Part shown: piece by piece, positions 1 to 7,903 of the stretch
How the letters are laid out: every line of letters begins with the position of its first letter
Position numbering within the stretch: position 1 is the stretch's first letter
From: Gammaproteobacteria bacterium
GTDB taxonomy: Bacteria > Pseudomonadota > Gammaproteobacteria > Chromatiales > Chromatiaceae
Assembly (NCBI GenBank): GCA_024644505.1
Contig: JAHEHQ010000030.1
Location: 1 to 12,840, forward strand
Direction: 5' to 3'
DNA length: 12,840 nucleotides
Translations under genes and position numbers: made by a program
Notes under the pieces: generated by a model
Told to the model about the DNA's origin: nothing
The model's database searches: none
Seen by the model: only the letters and a program-made list of their open reading frames with translations

Positions 1-664
1 TTCCCGGATCGATGCCCATCGCGTAGGCCAGCCGCAGGCGCCACATCAGCAGGATGGTTTTGTATATGCCCTGGGTCTCCCAGCGCCGGCTGGAGGTGAT
101 CAGGCGCTGGGAGAGGCAGCAAGGGGCAGAGATCCTTTTCAGGGACCGGCTGAGGGCGATGTCCTCCATCAGGGGTATGTCAGGGAACCCGCCGGCGGCG
201 GCGAAGGCCTGTCGCTCCACAAAGATGCCTTGGTCGCCCGTGGCAATACCCGTCAGCCTGGAACGCCGGTTCATCATGAACTCCACGAGCCGCAGCATCC
301 TGTGCCTGCCGGACATGGAGATATCGAACCGCCCCCAGCGATGCCTTCCCGGGGCCAGCGATGAAATGATCGTATCCACGGCACGATCGGGGGGACTGCT
401 GTCTGCGTGGAGAAACCAGAGTACGTCGTTCCCTGCCCTGGCGGCACCGGCGTTCATCTGTCTGGCCCTTCCGGGATTCGAAACCACCAGATGGTCCACC
501 AGGGGCGTCATCCTGTCCAGGGCGCCGTCACCGCTTCCGCCGTCCGCCAGTATGAGTTCATGCCCTTCCTCGCGGTGGCATTGCAGGGATTCGAGCAGGG
601 AACAGAGGATGAGGCCCTCATTCAGACAGGGTATGACAACGGACACCCGTGAATGCTTGCTCAC
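1..664 (-). CDS. Family 2 glycosyltransferase, rSAM/selenodomain-associated type (partial, C-terminus off the window)
   Basis: This is a GT-A fold glycosyltransferase of the 'transferase 2, rSAM/selenodomain-associated' family (TIGR04283 type), which typically sits beside ArsS-like radical SAM genes. It probably transfers a sugar in arsenosugar or related metabolism; the substrate cannot be read from sequence. Visible motifs, numbered from the GTG at 664, are an N-terminal strand VSVVIPCLNE (7-16), ADGGS (40-44), a GRARQMN block (65-71), a DxD-like HADS (86-89), WGRFD (110-114), TGIATGDQ (138-145) and a GGFPDIPLMEDI block (158-169). A basic and hydrophobic C-terminal stretch follows and the window ends at residue 221, so probably only a few residues are missing. 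It follows arsS by 23 nt in the same reading frame, separated by one TAG stop. The start could instead be the in-frame GTG at 678, which has GGAG about 11 nt upstream. Family assignment is confident; exact start and role are not. Confidence 0.88.
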   Translation of the reverse strand, partial: MSKHSRVSVVIPCLNEGLILCSLLESLQCHREEGHELILADGGSGDGALDRMTPLVDHLVVSNPGRARQMNAGAARAGNDVLWFLHADSSPPDRAVDTIISSLAPGRHRWGRFDISMSGRHRMLRLVEFMMNRRSRLTGIATGDQGIFVERQAFAAAGGFPDIPLMEDIALSRSLKRISAPCCLSQRLITSSRRWETQGIYKTILLMWRLRLAYAMGIDPG

Positions 665-687
665 CGCTGCTGCGGGCACCTTTGGTT

Positions 688-1653
688 CTACTCCGCCAGC
701 GCTCCGCCACAGCTGCTTCCCTGCCCCGCGGTACACCCGTAACAGTGTTCAGCTATCCGCACCGGCCTGCCGGTGAGATCCACCTGCATCAACTCCGAGA
801 TATGGCTTCGGGAACTGCCGTTGTGTGCAACCGGCATATCGAGCATCTGATTGAAATCACAATCGTAGACGAAACCCTGCCAGTCGATGCTCAGCAGACT
901 GCGGCACATGACGGTCTTGAGATTGTCAGTGCTGTGGGCCGTCTTCAACAGCTGCATGTAGCTGTCGAACTCGCCGTGGGACAACAGGGTGCTGCCAAAA
1001 CGGCTGATCGGCATGTTGGTTATGGTAAAAAGATTGTTGAACCGGACACCGTACGCCTCCAGCAGGACCCGCTTGTAATCCGCTTCAAGCTCCCCCTGGG
1101 CGGGCGGCAGGCTGGCACCCTGGGGATTGAAAACCAGATTCAGGGTCAATCCGCTTCCCTGTTGACCGTAGCCCTGCCGGTTGAGTGCCCGCAACCCCTC
1201 CAGGCTTCTGTCGAACGTCCCTTTTCCCCGCTGGTTTTCCACGTTCTCCTTCAGGTAGCAGGGCAGTGACGCAACGATCTCGACCCGCATCGACGCCAGA
1301 AACTCCGAGAGATCCTCCTGACCGGGCTCCTGCAGTACCGTAAGATTACAACGGTCTATGATTTTGATTCCCAATTCCACAGCCCGGGTCACCAGGTAAC
1401 GGAAGTGGGGGTTCAACTCCGGTGCCCCGCCCGTGAGGTCCAGACTCTGAACCCCTCGGACCTCGGCATATTGAAGAACCTGATCCACCGTTTCCCGGTC
1501 CATCAGTTCCTTCCGGTTGGGACCTGCGTTGACATGGCAATGCTTGCAGGTCTGGTTACACAGGTAACCCAGATTGACCTGGAGTGTTTCCAACCGCCCG
1601 CGGCGTATGTCGGGAAAACTGGTGGGCAATAACAGGTGTGCGGTATCCAGCAT
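688..1653 (-). CDS. arsS: Arsenosugar biosynthesis radical SAM protein ArsS
   Basis: This 321-residue cytosolic radical SAM enzyme matches the ArsS family: a radical SAM domain plus the DUF3641 Cys-rich C-terminus. ArsS homologues are linked to making the adenosylated dimethylarsenic precursor of arsenosugars from S-adenosylmethionine. The SAM-cluster motif is C32-x3-C36-x2-C39 followed by HVNAGP. An LTGGAPEL segment follows near residue 75, and FNNLFTITNMPISRFG is typical of the family's second half. C-terminal cysteines are at 250, 265, 304, 307 and 315, the last three in HCYGCTAGQGSSCGG. Some relatives carry selenocysteine in this 'selenodomain'; here all are Cys. I chose ATG at 1653 because GAG lies 7 nt upstream. 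A TTG at 1665 is in frame but has poor spacing. The gene leads a two-gene unit with the glycosyltransferase. No arsM methyltransferase is visible here. Confidence 0.9.
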   Translation of the reverse strand: MLDTAHLLLPTSFPDIRRGRLETLQVNLGYLCNQTCKHCHVNAGPNRKELMDRETVDQVLQYAEVRGVQSLDLTGGAPELNPHFRYLVTRAVELGIKIIDRCNLTVLQEPGQEDLSEFLASMRVEIVASLPCYLKENVENQRGKGTFDRSLEGLRALNRQGYGQQGSGLTLNLVFNPQGASLPPAQGELEADYKRVLLEAYGVRFNNLFTITNMPISRFGSTLLSHGEFDSYMQLLKTAHSTDNLKTVMCRSLLSIDWQGFVYDCDFNQMLDMPVAHNGSSRSHISELMQVDLTGRPVRIAEHCYGCTAGQGSSCGGALAE

Positions 1654-1689
1654 GATCCTACTCAACTCGAGTTACAAAAAATTCGGCAT

Positions 1690-1719
1690 ATGTTATGCCC
1701 AGGGTGATGGGACGATCAA
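1690..1719 (-). promoter_or_regulatory. Candidate sigma70-type promoter for arsS
   Basis: On the minus strand TTGATC (1719-1714) and TAACAT (1695-1690) are separated by 18 nt, each matching 4 of 6 consensus bases. Transcription would start near 1683, giving a leader of about 30 nt before the arsS ATG. Inferred from sequence only; the match is moderate. Confidence 0.35.
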
Positions 1720-1781
1720 GGCGCCCACCCTTAGAAGGGACCCCAAAAGCACCCGACTTGTTTCACCTGACTTTCAGCGTG

Positions 1782-1810
1782 TTTATGAAACAATCCGGCT
1801 GTGGGATAAT
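1782..1810 (+). promoter_or_regulatory. Candidate promoter for metG
   Basis: The -10-like hexamer GATAAT (1805-1810) matches 5 of 6 consensus bases. The -35 region at 17-nt spacing, TTTATG (1782-1787), matches only 3 of 6. It lies about 90 nt before the metG ATG in the divergent arsS-metG region. The rest of the interval 1654-1899 holds no gene I can support and no strong hairpin. Confidence 0.3.
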
Positions 1811-1899
1811 GCGGAGTTTAGCGTCGATGATGCTCGATTTTTCGCGTTAGCTCATCCGCTACCCGACCCTGATACTCTGCAACGGAATCCAGCACCGCA

Positions 1900-3936
1900 A
1901 TGAACCCCAGCGCACGAAACATACTGGTCACGAGTGCCCTGCCCTATGCCAACGGGCCCATCCACATCGGTCACCTGGTGGAGTATATCCAGACCGACAT
2001 CTGGGTGCGCTTCCAGAAGATGCGTGGCCACCGCTGCATCTATGTCTGTGCCGACGACGCCCACGGCACCCCGATCATGCTGCGTGCCCGCCAGGACGGG
2101 ATCGAACCCGAGGAGCTGATTGCCCGGGTGGCCCGCGAACACCAGGCGGATTTCGCCGAGTTCAATGTGGACTTCGAAAACTACCACTCCACGCACTCCG
2201 AGGAGAACCGTTTCTACTCAAACACCATCTACGAGCGTAATCGCGACAAGGGGCACATCTCCAACCGGGTCATTACCCAGGCTTACGACCCGGTGGAAAA
2301 TATCTTTCTACCGGACCGTTTTATCAAGGGTGAGTGCCCGAAGTGTGGCGCCAAAGATCAGTACGGCGACAATTGCGAGGTATGCGGTGCCAGCTATTCC
2401 CCAAGCGAACTGATTAACCCGGTTTCCGCGGTTTCGGGGGTGACACCGGAGCAGAGGGAGTCGGAGCACTTCTTCTTCAGGCTGGGTGATTTCGACGCCA
2501 TGCTCAAGGACTGGACCCGGGGCGGCCACCTGCAGGAAGAGGTTTCCAACAAGCTGGACGAGTGGTTCCGGGCCGGGCTGCAGGAGTGGGACATCTCCCG
2601 GGATGCGCCCTATTTCGGTTTCGAGATACCCGATCAACCGGGCAAATATTTCTATGTGTGGCTCGATGCCCCGATCGGCTACATGGCCAGCTTCAGGAAT
2701 CTCTGCGATCGGGTCGAAGGTCTGGAGTTCGATGAATTCTGGTCCCGGGATTCGGATGCGGAGCTTTATCATTTCATCGGCAAGGACATCATCTATTTTC
2801 ACGCCCTGTTCTGGCCCGCCATGCTGCACGGCGCCGACTATCGCACCCCAACCGCCATATTCGCCCACGGGTTCCTCACTGTGGACGGACAGAAGATGTC
2901 CAAATCCAGGGGCACCTTCATCAAGGCACGCACCTATCTGGATCACCTCGATCCGGAGTATCTGCGCTATTACTTTGCCGCCAAGCTCGGCTCGGGCGTG
3001 GAGGACATCGACCTCAACCTGGAGGATTTTGCCGCCCGCATCAACTCGGACCTGGTGGGCAAGGTGGTCAACATCGCGAGCCGGTGTGCGGGATTCATAA
3101 GGAAACGCTTCGACGGGAAGCTCTCAGAACAGATTTCCGAGCCCGGCCTGTTCGAGGAATTCGTCAACAGCGGGGAATCCATTGCCGGACGCTACGAGCG
3201 GCGGGAGTTCAGCCACGCCGTCCGGGAGATCATGGCACTGGCGGACCGGGCCAATCAGTACATCGACGAGAAAAAACCCTGGGTGATCGCCAAGCAGGAG
3301 GACAGTGACCTGGAGCTTCAGGCAGTCTGCTCGATGGGCATCAACCTGTTCAGGGTGCTGATCGGCTACCTGCGCCCGATACTGCCCGCGACCGCGGCGA
3401 AGTCCGAGGCTTTTCTCAAGGTCGCCCCCCTGACCTGGGAAACCCTTGCCACACCGCTGACGGATCATGAAATCGCCAAATTCAAACCCCTGATGACACG
3501 CATCGAAGCCGCTCAGATCCAGGCCATGGTGGACGCCTCCAAAGAGGATTTGAGCGCCGCCGAAGCCACCGGAAAACCCGCCGGCCCGCTGGTCGACGAT
3601 CCCATTTCCGACTTGGTCGAGTATCCGGATTTCGCCCGGGTGGACCTGCGGGTCGCCCGCGTCATAAAGGCAGATCAGGTGGAAGGCGCCGACAAGCTGC
3701 TGCAGCTCACCCTCGACCTGGGTGGTGAAACCCGAAACGTCTTCGCGGGGATCAAGTCCGCGTACAAACCGGAAGACCTGGAGGGTCGGCTGACCGTCAT
3801 GGTCGCCAACCTGGCCCCGAGGAAGATGCGCTTCGGCGTATCGGAGGGGATGATTCTTGCAGCCGGACCGGGCGGTAAGGATATCTTCATGCTGAGCCCG
3901 GATTCGGGGGCCAAACCGGGCATGCGGGTGAAATAG
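1900..3936 (+). CDS. metG: Methionyl-tRNA synthetase with C-terminal tRNA-binding (OB-fold) domain
   Basis: Class I aminoacyl-tRNA synthetase of 678 residues, close to the E. coli length, which charges tRNA-Met with methionine in the cytosol using ATP. The signature HIGH sits at residues 22-25 after LPYANGPI, and KMSKS at 332-336. A four-cysteine zinc knuckle of the E. coli type is at C146, C149, C159 and C162. The anticodon-binding helical domain follows to about residue 550. From about 570 to the end there is an EMAPII/Trbp111-like OB-fold with DFARVDLRVARV, NVFAGIKSAY and NLAPRKMRFGVSEGM, which serves dimerisation and tRNA binding. The ATG at 1900 starts right before the conserved N-terminus; the ribosome site is weak (GGAA about 13 nt upstream). 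rnfA begins 33 nt after its stop with no terminator between, so metG may be cotranscribed with the rnf genes. Confidence 0.97.
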   Translation: MNPSARNILVTSALPYANGPIHIGHLVEYIQTDIWVRFQKMRGHRCIYVCADDAHGTPIMLRARQDGIEPEELIARVAREHQADFAEFNVDFENYHSTHSEENRFYSNTIYERNRDKGHISNRVITQAYDPVENIFLPDRFIKGECPKCGAKDQYGDNCEVCGASYSPSELINPVSAVSGVTPEQRESEHFFFRLGDFDAMLKDWTRGGHLQEEVSNKLDEWFRAGLQEWDISRDAPYFGFEIPDQPGKYFYVWLDAPIGYMASFRNLCDRVEGLEFDEFWSRDSDAELYHFIGKDIIYFHALFWPAMLHGADYRTPTAIFAHGFLTVDGQKMSKSRGTFIKARTYLDHLDPEYLRYYFAAKLGSGVEDIDLNLEDFAARINSDLVGKVVNIASRCAGFIRKRFDGKLSEQISEPGLFEEFVNSGESIAGRYERREFSHAVREIMALADRANQYIDEKKPWVIAKQEDSDLELQAVCSMGINLFRVLIGYLRPILPATAAKSEAFLKVAPLTWETLATPLTDHEIAKFKPLMTRIEAAQIQAMVDASKEDLSAAEATGKPAGPLVDDPISDLVEYPDFARVDLRVARVIKADQVEGADKLLQLTLDLGGETRNVFAGIKSAYKPEDLEGRLTVMVANLAPRKMRFGVSEGMILAAGPGGKDIFMLSPDSGAKPGMRVK

Positions 3937-3969
3937 CCTGCCAGGTCCTGTCAACACCATGCGGATACC

Positions 3970-4551
3970 GTGAAAGAGTACGCCCTGATATTGATCAGCA
4001 CCGTGCTGGTGAACAACTTCGTGCTCGTGAAGTTTCTCGGGCTCTGTCCGTTCATGGGCGTGTCCCGCAAACTGGAAACCGCGGTGGGCATGGGGCTGGC
4101 GACCACTTTTGTGCTGACCCTGTCTTCGATCTGCAGCTACCTGATCAACGAATATCTGCTCATCCCCCTGGAACTCACCTACCTGCGCACCATCGCCTTT
4201 ATCCTGGTGATCGCCGTGGTGGTGCAGTTCACCGAAACGGTCATGCACAAGACCAGCCCGATGCTGTACCAGGTCCTGGGCATCTTCCTGCCACTGATCA
4301 CCACCAATTGCGCGGTCCTGGGTGTGGCCCTGCTAAATGTGCAGGAACGACACGGGTTCATCGAGTCAGCGCTTTACGGACTCGGGGCAGCCGGCGGGTT
4401 CTCCCTGGTACTGGTGCTGTTTGCGGCCGTTCGGGAGCGGGTCAACGTTGCCGATGTTCCGGAGCCCTTCCAGGGCAGCGCAATCGCCCTGGTCACTGCC
4501 GGGCTGATGTCCATGGCCTTCATGGGATTCGCCGGCCTGGTTGCGAGCTAG
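3970..4551 (+). CDS. rnfA: Rnf/Rsx complex membrane subunit A
   Basis: Integral inner-membrane subunit of the ion-pumping NADH:ferredoxin oxidoreductase (Rnf; called Rsx in E. coli). It is 193 residues, the same length as E. coli RsxA, with about six hydrophobic segments. The conserved GLCPFMG (Cys26) and TTNCAVLG (Cys114) are visible. In the family these pair with the equivalent cysteines of RnfE to hold a membrane-embedded iron-sulfur cluster. The start is GTG at 3970 with only a weak GGA 4 nt upstream. A five-codon ATG frame (3959-3973) ends in a TGA that overlaps this GTG, so initiation may be coupled to it. The stop TAG overlaps the rnfB GTG by one base. Confidence 0.96.
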   Translation: MKEYALILISTVLVNNFVLVKFLGLCPFMGVSRKLETAVGMGLATTFVLTLSSICSYLINEYLLIPLELTYLRTIAFILVIAVVVQFTETVMHKTSPMLYQVLGIFLPLITTNCAVLGVALLNVQERHGFIESALYGLGAAGGFSLVLVLFAAVRERVNVADVPEPFQGSAIALVTAGLMSMAFMGFAGLVAS

Positions 4552-5123
4552 TGCTGATTGCCGTCCTCGCCATCTCCGCCCTCGCCCTGCTCTTCGGGCT
4601 CTTGCTGGGCTATTCCGCAATCCACTTCCGGGTGGAAGGCGATCCCATCGTGGACAAGATAAATGCCCTGCTGCCACAGACCCAGTGCGGGCAGTGCGGC
4701 CATCCCGGCTGCCGACCCTATGCGGAAGCGATAGCCTCAGAAGAATCGGATATCAACCTCTGCCCACCCGGGGGCGAAGCCACCATGATCGCCCTGGCAG
4801 ACCTGCTGGGAAAAGATCCGGTACCCCTGGAGGGCTTGGCGGCAGAGGAAAAGCCGTTCTCTCTCGCGGTTATCGATGAACAGGAGTGCATCGGCTGCAC
4901 CCTCTGCATCCAGGCCTGTCCGGTGGATGCCATCCTGGGCGCAGCCAAACAAATGCACACGGTCATCGAGAGCGAATGCACCGGCTGCGAACTCTGCCTG
5001 CCTCCCTGTCCGGTGGAGTGCATACACATGATCCCCGTCGGCGTGGACACCGGCAGCTGGAAATGGCCCCTGCCCACCGGGAAGGACCTCCACCCACCCG
5101 AAGCGACGGCAGCCGCGGGTTAG
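4551..5123 (+). CDS. rnfB: Rnf/Rsx complex iron-sulfur subunit B
   Basis: Membrane-anchored iron-sulfur protein of the Rnf complex, 190 residues against 192 in E. coli RsxB. It is thought to pass electrons between the membrane part and the soluble ferredoxin or acceptor. Residues 1-24 are a single N-terminal transmembrane helix. A four-cysteine [4Fe-4S] domain has C46, C49, C54 and C71 (QCGQCGHPGC then CPPGG). Two ferredoxin clusters follow: C113, C116, C119, C123 and C143, C146, C149, C153, each ending in Cys-Pro. The conserved SWKWPLP lies near the C-terminus. I chose the GTG at 4551, which overlaps the rnfA stop as TAGTG, because it gives the expected N-terminal anchor. The frame stays open upstream, but that part is rnfA read out of frame. 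Confidence 0.96.
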   Translation: MLIAVLAISALALLFGLLLGYSAIHFRVEGDPIVDKINALLPQTQCGQCGHPGCRPYAEAIASEESDINLCPPGGEATMIALADLLGKDPVPLEGLAAEEKPFSLAVIDEQECIGCTLCIQACPVDAILGAAKQMHTVIESECTGCELCLPPCPVECIHMIPVGVDTGSWKWPLPTGKDLHPPEATAAAG

Positions 5124-5137
5124 GGGGCGAATCCAGG

Positions 5138-6856
5138 ATGCATTACCCAAGCGCCCCAAGGACCACCCACCGCCTCCACCGGTTTCACGGGGGACTTCAC
5201 CTGCCTGACAACAAGGCCCAGTCCACCGGCCGGCCGGTGCGTCGGGCCTTGCTTCCCGAACTGTTGATACTGCCGCTGCAGCAACACATCGGAGCGATCG
5301 CCAAGCCGCTGGTATCGGCCGGTGATCCTGTACTCAAGGGGCAGATGATCGCCGCCCCCCAGGGATTGATAAGCGCACCGGTTCATGCCGCCAGTTCCGG
5401 TGTAGTCATCGGTATCGAGGATCGCCCTGTTCCTCACCCGTCGGGCCTGCCGGCTCCCTGCATACTCATCCGGACCGACGGCGAGGACCGGTGGTGTGAG
5501 CTGCCGGAGCCGATCGGGGACGTTAATGCCCTCAACCCCGACACCCTGCGTGCCAGAATCAGGGATGCGGGCATCGTCGGCATGGGGGGCGCAGCCTTTC
5601 CCACCAGCGTCAAGGTCAACCCCGGCAGGGAGCAGCCCATAAACACCCTGGTCATCAATGGGGCGGAATGCGAACCCTACATCACCTGTGATGACATGCT
5701 GATGCGGGAAAAGGCCGACCGCGTGGTTGCCGGGGTGGCAATTCTGCGTCAGCTGGTTGAGGCGGACGAGTGCCTTATCGGCATCGAGGACAACAAGCCG
5801 GATGCCATTGCCGCCATGACCCAGGCAGTCAGGGATATCGGCCTCGACCAGACAACGGTGGTGACCATCCCCACCCTATACCCCTCTGGGGGTGAAAAGC
5901 AGCTGATCAAGATGTTGACGAACCTGGAGGTACCCTCGGGCGGGATACCTGCCCAGATCGGCATCGTCTGCCACAACGTGGGGACAGCGGCTGCGGTGGC
6001 CGACGCGGTGCTGGAAGGCAAGCCCTTGATATCCCGCTACCTCACCCTGACCGGCCTGGGCGTTGCTGAACCCTGCAATCTGGAGGTGCTGGTGGGCACT
6101 CCAATAAAGGATTTGATCGGGCAGGCCGGCGGCTATACGTACGCGGCGTCCCGACTGATCCTGGGCGGTCCCATGATGGGCTTTGCCCTGCAGGACGACC
6201 AGGCCCCCGTGACCAAGGGCTCGAACTGCCTGCTCGTTGCCGGCACCGAGGAGGCACCGGACCCCGGGCCCGCCGCCCCCTGCATCCGGTGCGGTGAATG
6301 CGCGAAGGTCTGTCCGGCCAATCTCCTGCCCCAGCAGATGTACTGGTATGCCAGGGCCAAAGACCTGGAAAAGGTTCAGGAGTACAACCTCTTCGACTGC
6401 ATCGAATGCGGCTGCTGCTCCCACGTCTGTCCTTCGCGTATTCCCCTGGTTCAGTACTATCGATACGCGAAGCAGGAGAGCTGGGCACTCGATCAGGAAA
6501 AACAAAAATCGGAACATGCCCGACGCCGTCACGAGGCGAGGCAGGAACGCCTTGCCCGCCTCGAGGCCGAGAAGAAGGCCCGCCTGAAAAAGAAAAAGGC
6601 AGCCTTGAAAAAGAGACCCGCCGCGGCTGGAACGTCTGCGGACCCGAAAAAGGCCGCTATCGAGGCTGCCTTGAAAAGGGCCGCTGAAAAAAAGGCCCGG
6701 CTCGCGGAACAAGGCGTCATGCCGGAAAACACCCGGCAGCTCACCGAGGCCCAGCAAAGGCAGATAGACGCAGCCGATGCCCGCAGAGAGGCAACCCGGC
6801 CGTCGCAGCCACCGGCTGATGCCGCAACGGCCGAAACCGAACGACAGGACGGATGA
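5138..6856 (+). CDS. rnfC: Rnf/Rsx complex subunit C (NADH/FMN-binding, two ferredoxin clusters)
   Basis: Peripheral subunit of 572 residues that in the family oxidises NADH and feeds electrons into the complex. The N-terminal RFHGGLHLPDNK block is the RnfC signature. GMGGAAFPTSVK (148-159) is the dinucleotide/FMN-binding glycine-rich loop, as in NuoF-like proteins, followed by NGAECEPYITCD. Two [4Fe-4S] motifs follow: C382, C385, C388, C392 and C421, C424, C427, C431. From about residue 446 the chain becomes a ~125-residue Lys/Ala/Arg/Glu-rich tail, shorter than the repeat-rich tail of E. coli RsxC but alike in kind. The ATG at 5138 is chosen because AGGGGG (5122-5127) lies 10 nt upstream and the conserved motif starts soon after. 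The gap to rnfB is 14 nt and to rnfD 3 nt. Confidence 0.95.
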   Translation: MHYPSAPRTTHRLHRFHGGLHLPDNKAQSTGRPVRRALLPELLILPLQQHIGAIAKPLVSAGDPVLKGQMIAAPQGLISAPVHAASSGVVIGIEDRPVPHPSGLPAPCILIRTDGEDRWCELPEPIGDVNALNPDTLRARIRDAGIVGMGGAAFPTSVKVNPGREQPINTLVINGAECEPYITCDDMLMREKADRVVAGVAILRQLVEADECLIGIEDNKPDAIAAMTQAVRDIGLDQTTVVTIPTLYPSGGEKQLIKMLTNLEVPSGGIPAQIGIVCHNVGTAAAVADAVLEGKPLISRYLTLTGLGVAEPCNLEVLVGTPIKDLIGQAGGYTYAASRLILGGPMMGFALQDDQAPVTKGSNCLLVAGTEEAPDPGPAAPCIRCGECAKVCPANLLPQQMYWYARAKDLEKVQEYNLFDCIECGCCSHVCPSRIPLVQYYRYAKQESWALDQEKQKSEHARRRHEARQERLARLEAEKKARLKKKKAALKKRPAAAGTSADPKKAAIEAALKRAAEKKARLAEQGVMPENTRQLTEAQQRQIDAADARREATRPSQPPADAATAETERQDG

Positions 6857-6859
6857 CGG

Positions 6860-7903
6860 ATGCATTTCCCCTCTGTCACATCACCCCACACCGAGCGACC
6901 CAACAGCGTCACATGGACCATGTTGTGGGTGATCATCGCCCTGGTGCCCGGCAGCATCGCCATGATCTGGTACTTCGGCTGGGGTATTCTGGTCAACATG
7001 CTGCTGGCAAGCCTGGTGGCCGTAGCCGGCGAGGCGGCAGTGCTCAAGCTTCGGTCCAGGCCGGTGATGCCCGCGGTAGGAGACCTGAGCGCCGTGGTGA
7101 CGGCCCTGCTGTTCGCGCTGGCCGTCCCGCCGCTGCTGCCCTGGTGGCTGACCGTCCTGGGTGTGGGTTTCGCCATTATCGTGGTGAAGCACATGTATGG
7201 GGGCATCGGCTACAACCCCTTCAATCCGGCCATGGCAGGATACGTGTTGCTGCTGATCTCGTATCCGGTGGAAATGACCGCCTGGCTGCCGCCGCGCATG
7301 CTCAACGAACAGATACTCGGGCTGGGTCAGACGCTGTCGGTGATCTTCACCGGCACCCTGCCCGCCGGCCTGGACTGGGATGCCATCACCATGGCGACTC
7401 CCCTGGATACCATGCGCACCCAGCTGGATCTCAACATCATGATCAGCGAGATACGCCTGAGCCCGCTTTGGGGGGACTTCGGCGGTATCGGCTGGGAATG
7501 GGTCGGGAACTGGTTCCTGCTCGGCGGACTGCTGCTGCTGTACAAGAGGGTCATCAGCTGGCATATCCCCGTTTCCATGCTGGTGGCGCTGCTGTTGATC
7601 GCCATGCTGTTCCACGCATTGGACCAGGAGACCCACCCCTTCGGCCTTTTCCATATCTTCAGCGGCGGCACTCTGCTGGGGGCCTTCTTCATAGCCACCG
7701 ATCCCGTCAGCGCCTGCACGACACGCAAAGGGCAGTTGATCTACGGCGCCAGTATCGCCGTATTGATATTTGTCATACGAACCTGGGGCGGGTACCCCGA
7801 CGCCGTAGCCTTCGCCGTACTCCTGATGAACATGGCCGCGCCCACGATAGACTACTACACGCAACCCAGGGCATTCGGTCACGGGATCGGTAAAAATGAA
7901 TAA
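6860..7903 (+). CDS. rnfD: Rnf/Rsx complex membrane subunit D (covalent FMN)
   Basis: Multi-pass inner-membrane subunit of the Rnf complex, 347 residues, related to NqrB and likely part of the ion path. There are roughly eight to ten hydrophobic helices. Conserved YGGIGYNPFNPAMAGY is near residues 113-128, and ATDPVSACTTRKGQLIYG lies in the last quarter. The FMN-attachment motif appears as TMATPLD, with the acceptor Thr expected at residue 180; many relatives have SGAT or TGAT here, so the residue two before Ala-Thr is unusual, but the Thr itself is present. The ATG lies 3 nt after the rnfC stop, with a GGACGG-type ribosome site inside the rnfC end. Its last 8 nt overlap the start of rnfG (ATGAATAA). 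Confidence 0.95.
   Translation: MHFPSVTSPHTERPNSVTWTMLWVIIALVPGSIAMIWYFGWGILVNMLLASLVAVAGEAAVLKLRSRPVMPAVGDLSAVVTALLFALAVPPLLPWWLTVLGVGFAIIVVKHMYGGIGYNPFNPAMAGYVLLLISYPVEMTAWLPPRMLNEQILGLGQTLSVIFTGTLPAGLDWDAITMATPLDTMRTQLDLNIMISEIRLSPLWGDFGGIGWEWVGNWFLLGGLLLLYKRVISWHIPVSMLVALLLIAMLFHALDQETHPFGLFHIFSGGTLLGAFFIATDPVSACTTRKGQLIYGASIAVLIFVIRTWGGYPDAVAFAVLLMNMAAPTIDYYTQPRAFGHGIGKNE

Noticed and set aside
54..776. Plus-strand open frame at the left end
   Set aside because: Antisense to the glycosyltransferase, which has clear family motifs on the minus strand.
1574..1903. Plus-strand open frame of 109 codons ending in ATGA overlap with metG
   Set aside because: Its first third is antisense to arsS, there is no ribosome site, and the protein shows no recognisable motif. 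The overlap with metG is probably chance.
3124..4248. Minus-strand open frame of about 370 codons
   Set aside because: Antisense to metG and rnfA, whose protein motifs are unambiguous; its His/Gly/Gln-rich composition is that of a shadow.
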